32,461 nucleotides of DNA from Verrucomicrobiota bacterium (lineage in GTDB: Bacteria > Verrucomicrobiota > Verrucomicrobiia > Chthoniobacterales > UBA10450): assembly GCA_003219195.1 (NCBI GenBank), contig QHPX01000077.1:1-32461 (forward strand), written 5' to 3'. How positions within the stretch are numbered: the stretch's first letter is position 1; each line of letters opens with the position of its first letter. Shown piece after piece: positions 32,319 to 32,461 of the stretch. The notes under the pieces are model-generated. The model was given only the letters and a program-made list of their open reading frames with translations, was not told where the DNA came from and made no database searches. Both the position numbers and the translations under genes were made by a program.

Positions 32319-32461
32319 GTGAACGTCAAAGGCCCGGAATTCATTCGGTTTTTCAAACCGATTCTCCAGATTCTGAAGCAATCAGGTGGTTCAGGGACGA
32401 CCTCCGAAGTCATTGATCGTGCGATTGAGCTTCTTCAAATCCCCGAGTCGGAGCAGGAGGT
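32319..32461 (+). CDS. N-terminus of an Mrr-type protein (partial)
   Basis: Begins at GTG 32319, the only possible start in this frame after an in-frame TAA at 32295. It reads VKGPEFIRFFKPILQILKQS, GGSGTTSEVIDRAIELLQIP and ESEQE to the window edge. The pattern of a short helix, a loop with SG and a winged-helix matches the Mrr N-terminal domain that precedes a restriction-endonuclease-like nuclease domain in modification-dependent enzymes. The catalytic part lies outside the window, so nuclease function is not shown. Confidence 0.6.
   Translation, partial: MNVKGPEFIRFFKPILQILKQSGGSGTTSEVIDRAIELLQIPESEQE

Noticed and set aside
32127-32381. An 84-residue minus-strand open frame overlapping the cupin start
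   Set aside because: No recognisable fold, odd composition, overlaps the cupin start and opposes the Mrr-like gene. Likely a chance frame.
1-32461. CRISPR array, transposase or prophage genes
   Set aside because: No regularly spaced repeats of array type and no transposase, integrase or phage structural motifs were seen. The dispersed palindromes are single or paired.

Overview
The window looks like chromosomal DNA of a free-living, probably soil-dwelling Verrucomicrobiota bacterium. A Chthoniobacterales/Udaeobacter-like lineage is my best guess, from protein flavour only: a GH75-like secreted protein with a Pro-Thr tail, DUF5069, a pyrR-pyrB-pyrC operon, and dispersed palindromes and TCTGACTTCTG-type repeats. 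No rRNA gene is present to confirm it. G+C is roughly 55-60% by eye, and gene density is high with short gaps. There is one tRNA, tRNA-Gln(UUG). No gap between genes exceeds 300 bases; the longest, about 240 bases, is upstream of sufC.

Layout. 1-2054 (+): tail of a GT39-like membrane glycosyltransferase, a TMEM14-like membrane protein and a GH75-like secreted protein. 2076-3658 (-): a membrane pseudokinase with a frameshift, followed by the tRNA. 4067-7580 (+): sufC-sufB-sufD for Fe-S cluster assembly, with sufB damaged by a short deletion. 7629-8348 (+): a lower-G+C two-gene unit with a TIR-domain gene. 8372-9656 (+): NIPSNAP and CBS proteins. 9717-12504 (-): pyrR-pyrB-pyrC with ATGA overlaps and a PyrR-binding RNA element directly before the pyrR ribosome binding site. 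12551-13927 (-): a small conserved protein and an Mrp-family ATPase without its CxxC. 14016-14922 (+): tandem lipoprotein paralogues. 14973-16782: a Cys-rich zinc protein and two truncated genes around a dispersed repeat. 16802-19471 (-): a fused acyl ligase-ACP-PlsC protein. 19567-20575 (+): OsmC and a THEP1 NTPase. 20598-22304: Mth938-like protein, MBL hydrolase and Cu/Zn SOD. 22342-24774: TreT-like glycosyltransferase, a small protein and a phosphosulfolactate synthase-like protein. 24789-27339 (-): a phosphoribosyltransferase, erythromycin esterase and alpha/beta hydrolase operon. 27492-29700 (-): an alpha/beta hydrolase and an M28 peptidase. 29842-32146 (-): DUF5069, gdhA and a cupin. 32319-end (+): start of an Mrr-N-like gene.

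Three things stand out. First, the 10-mer TGTCGATCTT (or its complement) occurs 16 times by my reading, where about 0.06 are expected by chance. It lies on both strands, in several codon frames and once between genes, at a density like that of DNA uptake sequences. Second, the pyr operon appears to carry a PyrR-binding loop placed to control translation initiation. Third, many genes in this short stretch are damaged: two 1-nt frameshifts, three internal deletions of roughly 75-110 nt and two 3' truncations. This means either genome erosion or assembly error.
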